This document shows positions 17,232 to 18,804 of a stretch of 18,804 nt of DNA, in pieces. The first letter of the stretch is position 1. Every line of letters starts with the position of its first letter. Below the pieces are notes generated by a model that was given only the letters and a program-made list of their open reading frames with translations, was not told where the DNA came from and did not search any database. The stretch comes from BPGL01 sp035463115 (GTDB lineage: Bacteria; Actinomycetota; UBA4738; HRBIN12), in assembly GCA_035463115.1 (NCBI GenBank), contig DATHTO010000099.1:1-18804 (forward strand), given 5' to 3'. The translations under genes and the position numbers were made by a program.

Positions 17232-18804
17232 CTACGGCGGGAGTCGCTGCCCCGGGCGCTTCAGGCGCAGCCAGCGGTAGCCGTACGGCTCGAGGGCGAG
17301 CGTGACCCTGCCGCGCTCGCCGGGCTCGACGTCCTCGTGGGCGAAGAGGTCGACGGCGAGCTCCGCGTCGTCGAGCGGCACCTCGACCTCGAGCGGCTCC
17401 CCGGCGAACGAGTGGGCGCAGACGACGACGCTGCCGTCCCAGTCGCAGCTGTGCGCGAGGACGGCCGGCTCCGAGACGTCGAGGACGGTGCACTCGCCCC
17501 AGCCGATCTCCGGGCACTCGCGCCGGCGGCGGATCAGGCGCTCCATCCAGTTGAGCAACGAGTCGTCCTCGCGGCGCTGGCTCGCGACGTTGATCCGGTC
17601 CGGCCCCCATCCCGGCGCGTCGACGAGCGGCCGGCCGGGACGCCGGGCGGTCGTGAAGCCGCCGTGGCGCTCGTCCGACCACTGCATCGGCGCGCGGACC
17701 GCCATGCGGCCCTCGATCGCGAGGTTCTCCGCCATGCCGATCTCCTCGCCGTAGAAGAGCACCGGCGTCCCGGGCAGCGAGAACATGAGGCTGTAGACCA
17801 TCCGGATCCGCCGCTGGTCACCCTTCAGCATCGTCGGCAGCCGCCGGCGGAGCCCGCGGCCGAAGAGCTGGTGCTCCTCCTCCGGCCCGAAGGCCTCGAA
17901 GCACTCGGCGCGCTCCTCGTCCGTGAGCTGGTCGAGCGTCAGCTCGTCGTGGTTGCGGACGAAGTTCGCCCACTGGGAGTCCTCCGGCAGCTCCGGCAGC
18001 TCGCGGAGCGCGGCCGCGAGCGGCGTGGCGTCCCCGCGCGCGAGCGCGAGGTACATCGCCTGCATGACCGGGAAGTTGAAGCACATGTGCAGCTCGTCGC
18101 CGTCCTCGTCGCCGAAGAACGCGCGCAGGTCCTTCGAGGGCAGGTTCACCTCGCCGAGCAGCATCACGTCGCCGCGGTGGCGGGCGGCGTAGCGGCGCAG
18201 GTCGCGCATGAGCTCGTGCGGGTCGGCGATCGCGCCGTCCGGCAGGCCGACGGGCTCGAGCAGGAACGGGACGGCGTCCACGCGGAACCCGGCGAGCCCC
18301 TGCTGCAGCCAGTAGCCCAGCACCTGCGCGAGCTCGTCGCGCACCTCCGGGTTGGCGATGTTGAGCTCCGGCTGGTGCTTGTAGAAGCGGTGCAGGTACC
18401 AGGCGCCTGCCTTCTCGTCGTAGTCCCAGTTCGAGTTTTCCTTGTCCGGGAAGACGACCTCGCCGTCGTCCTTCGGCTTCTCGTCGGCCCAGACGTAGAA
18501 GTCGCGGTAGGGCGAGTCGGGGCTCGAGCGCGCCGAGCGGTACCACGGGTGCTTGTCGGAGGTGTGGTTGACGACGAGGTCGGCGATCACGCGGACGCCG
18601 CGGTCGTTGGCGGTCCGGACGAGCTCGGCGAAGTCGCCCGCCGTCCCGGCCCGCTCGTCGACACCGTAGAAGTCGGTGATGTCGTAGCCGTCGTCCTTGC
18701 GCGGCGACGGGTAGAACGGCATGAGCCAGATGCACGAGACGCCGAGCCCGGCGAGGTAGTCGATCCGCTCGGTCAGCCCGACGAGGTCGCCGTGCCCGTC
18801 GCCG
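17232..18804 (-). CDS. GH13 alpha-amylase-family enzyme, probably trehalose-synthase-like (5' end outside window)
   Basis: The visible 523 residues begin GDGHGDLVGLTERIDYLAGL, close to the GH13 (beta/alpha)8 N-terminus, so perhaps 20-30 residues are missing. Numbered from the Met of MPFYPSPRKDDGYD, the four GH13 motifs are present: region I ADLVVNHTS, region II GFRVDAVP with nucleophile D149, region III LLGEVN with acid/base E191, and region IV FVRNHDE with D259. The sequences FYPSP, HPWYRSARSS, YLHRFYKHQPELN, HMCFNFPVM, LFYGEEIGM and APMQWS are the hallmarks of the trehalose synthase/oligosaccharide-glucosidase group. The family interconverts maltose and trehalose, or hydrolyses alpha-1,4-glucans. 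A C-terminal beta-sandwich (about 410-496) is present. No signal peptide is visible, though the true N-terminus is outside the window. A maltokinase fusion is absent. GH13 membership is very secure. The TreS substrate assignment is less so, because the loop between regions II and III is shorter than in classical TreS. Confidence 0.88.
   Translation of the reverse strand, partial: GDGHGDLVGLTERIDYLAGLGVSCIWLMPFYPSPRKDDGYDITDFYGVDERAGTAGDFAELVRTANDRGVRVIADLVVNHTSDKHPWYRSARSSPDSPYRDFYVWADEKPKDDGEVVFPDKENSNWDYDEKAGAWYLHRFYKHQPELNIANPEVRDELAQVLGYWLQQGLAGFRVDAVPFLLEPVGLPDGAIADPHELMRDLRRYAARHRGDVMLLGEVNLPSKDLRAFFGDEDGDELHMCFNFPVMQAMYLALARGDATPLAAALRELPELPEDSQWANFVRNHDELTLDQLTDEERAECFEAFGPEEEHQLFGRGLRRRLPTMLKGDQRRIRMVYSLMFSLPGTPVLFYGEEIGMAENLAIEGRMAVRAPMQWSDERHGGFTTARRPGRPLVDAPGWGPDRINVASQRREDDSLLNWMERLIRRRRECPEIGWGECTVLDVSEPAVLAHSCDWDGSVVVCAHSFAGEPLEVEVPLDDAELAVDLFAHEDVEPGERGRVTLALEPYGYRWLRLKRPGQRLPP

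Noticed and set aside
11..18800. tRNA, rRNA or CRISPR genes
   Set aside because: No cloverleaf, rRNA signature or regularly spaced direct repeat was recognised by eye. A covariance-model search would settle this for small RNAs.

Overview
The window is very GC-rich, most genes use C/G-ending codons, and GTG and TTG starts are common. Together with the gene content (HisKA_3-type signalling, a PepT-like M20 peptidase, a trehalose-synthase-like GH13 enzyme, a giant Sec-exported RTX protein), this suggests a high-GC actinobacterium, most likely of the Thermoleophilia (Gaiellales/Solirubrobacterales) type. The taxonomic call is an inference from style and content; no rRNA or marker gene is present.

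Layout. Positions 1-156 (minus) hold the N-terminal 52 residues of a small ABM/Dabb-like protein cut by the window edge. A 314-bp divergent intergenic region follows. Next come three plus-strand genes in tight order: a degenerate receiver fused to a HisKA_3-like phosphoacceptor helix pair with no ATPase domain (471-1139), a complete stand-alone receiver overlapping it by a GTGA junction (1136-1564), and a PepT-like M20 tripeptidase (1589-2869). A two-tier hairpin at 2881-2923 separates this operon from the convergent minus-strand unit.

About two thirds of the window (3450-16241, minus) is one uninterrupted gene for a 4263-residue exported protein. From its N-terminus it has a Sec signal peptide and then about 2400 residues of degenerate super-repeats. 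These carry a recurring disulfide-type 70-residue module (four copies), a second Cys/Trp module (two copies) and a dockerin-like calcium pair. About 1740 residues of RTX calcium-binding repeats follow. The RTX part begins with ordinary nonapeptides, passes through a methionine-rich block, and ends with about eight larger modules in which RTX blocks alternate with a conserved non-RTX insert (GDN..[IV].R...W...D[VI]). A non-RTX C-terminal domain closes the protein. A small predicted lipoprotein (2935-3453) overlaps the stop of the giant gene by GTGA and is probably translationally coupled to it. The giant gene starts at TTG behind a good ribosome binding site. It may be preceded by a 34-codon leader ORF in the same frame, separated only by TGA-GCC.

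Divergent from the giant gene is a RibD-C/DHFR-like reductase (16486-17127, plus). A 104-bp convergent gap after it carries a REP-like imperfect palindrome. The window ends in a 5'-truncated GH13 gene, probably trehalose-synthase-like (17232 to beyond 18804, minus).

The most unusual items are the RTX giant/lipoprotein pair, with its layered repeat architecture and possible leader ORF, and the apparent two-gene phosphotransfer module (pseudo-receiver plus ATPase-less DHp, coupled to a bare receiver). The genes do not form one obvious pathway. The giant protein and lipoprotein look like a cell-surface or secreted unit, and the others are regulatory or metabolic.
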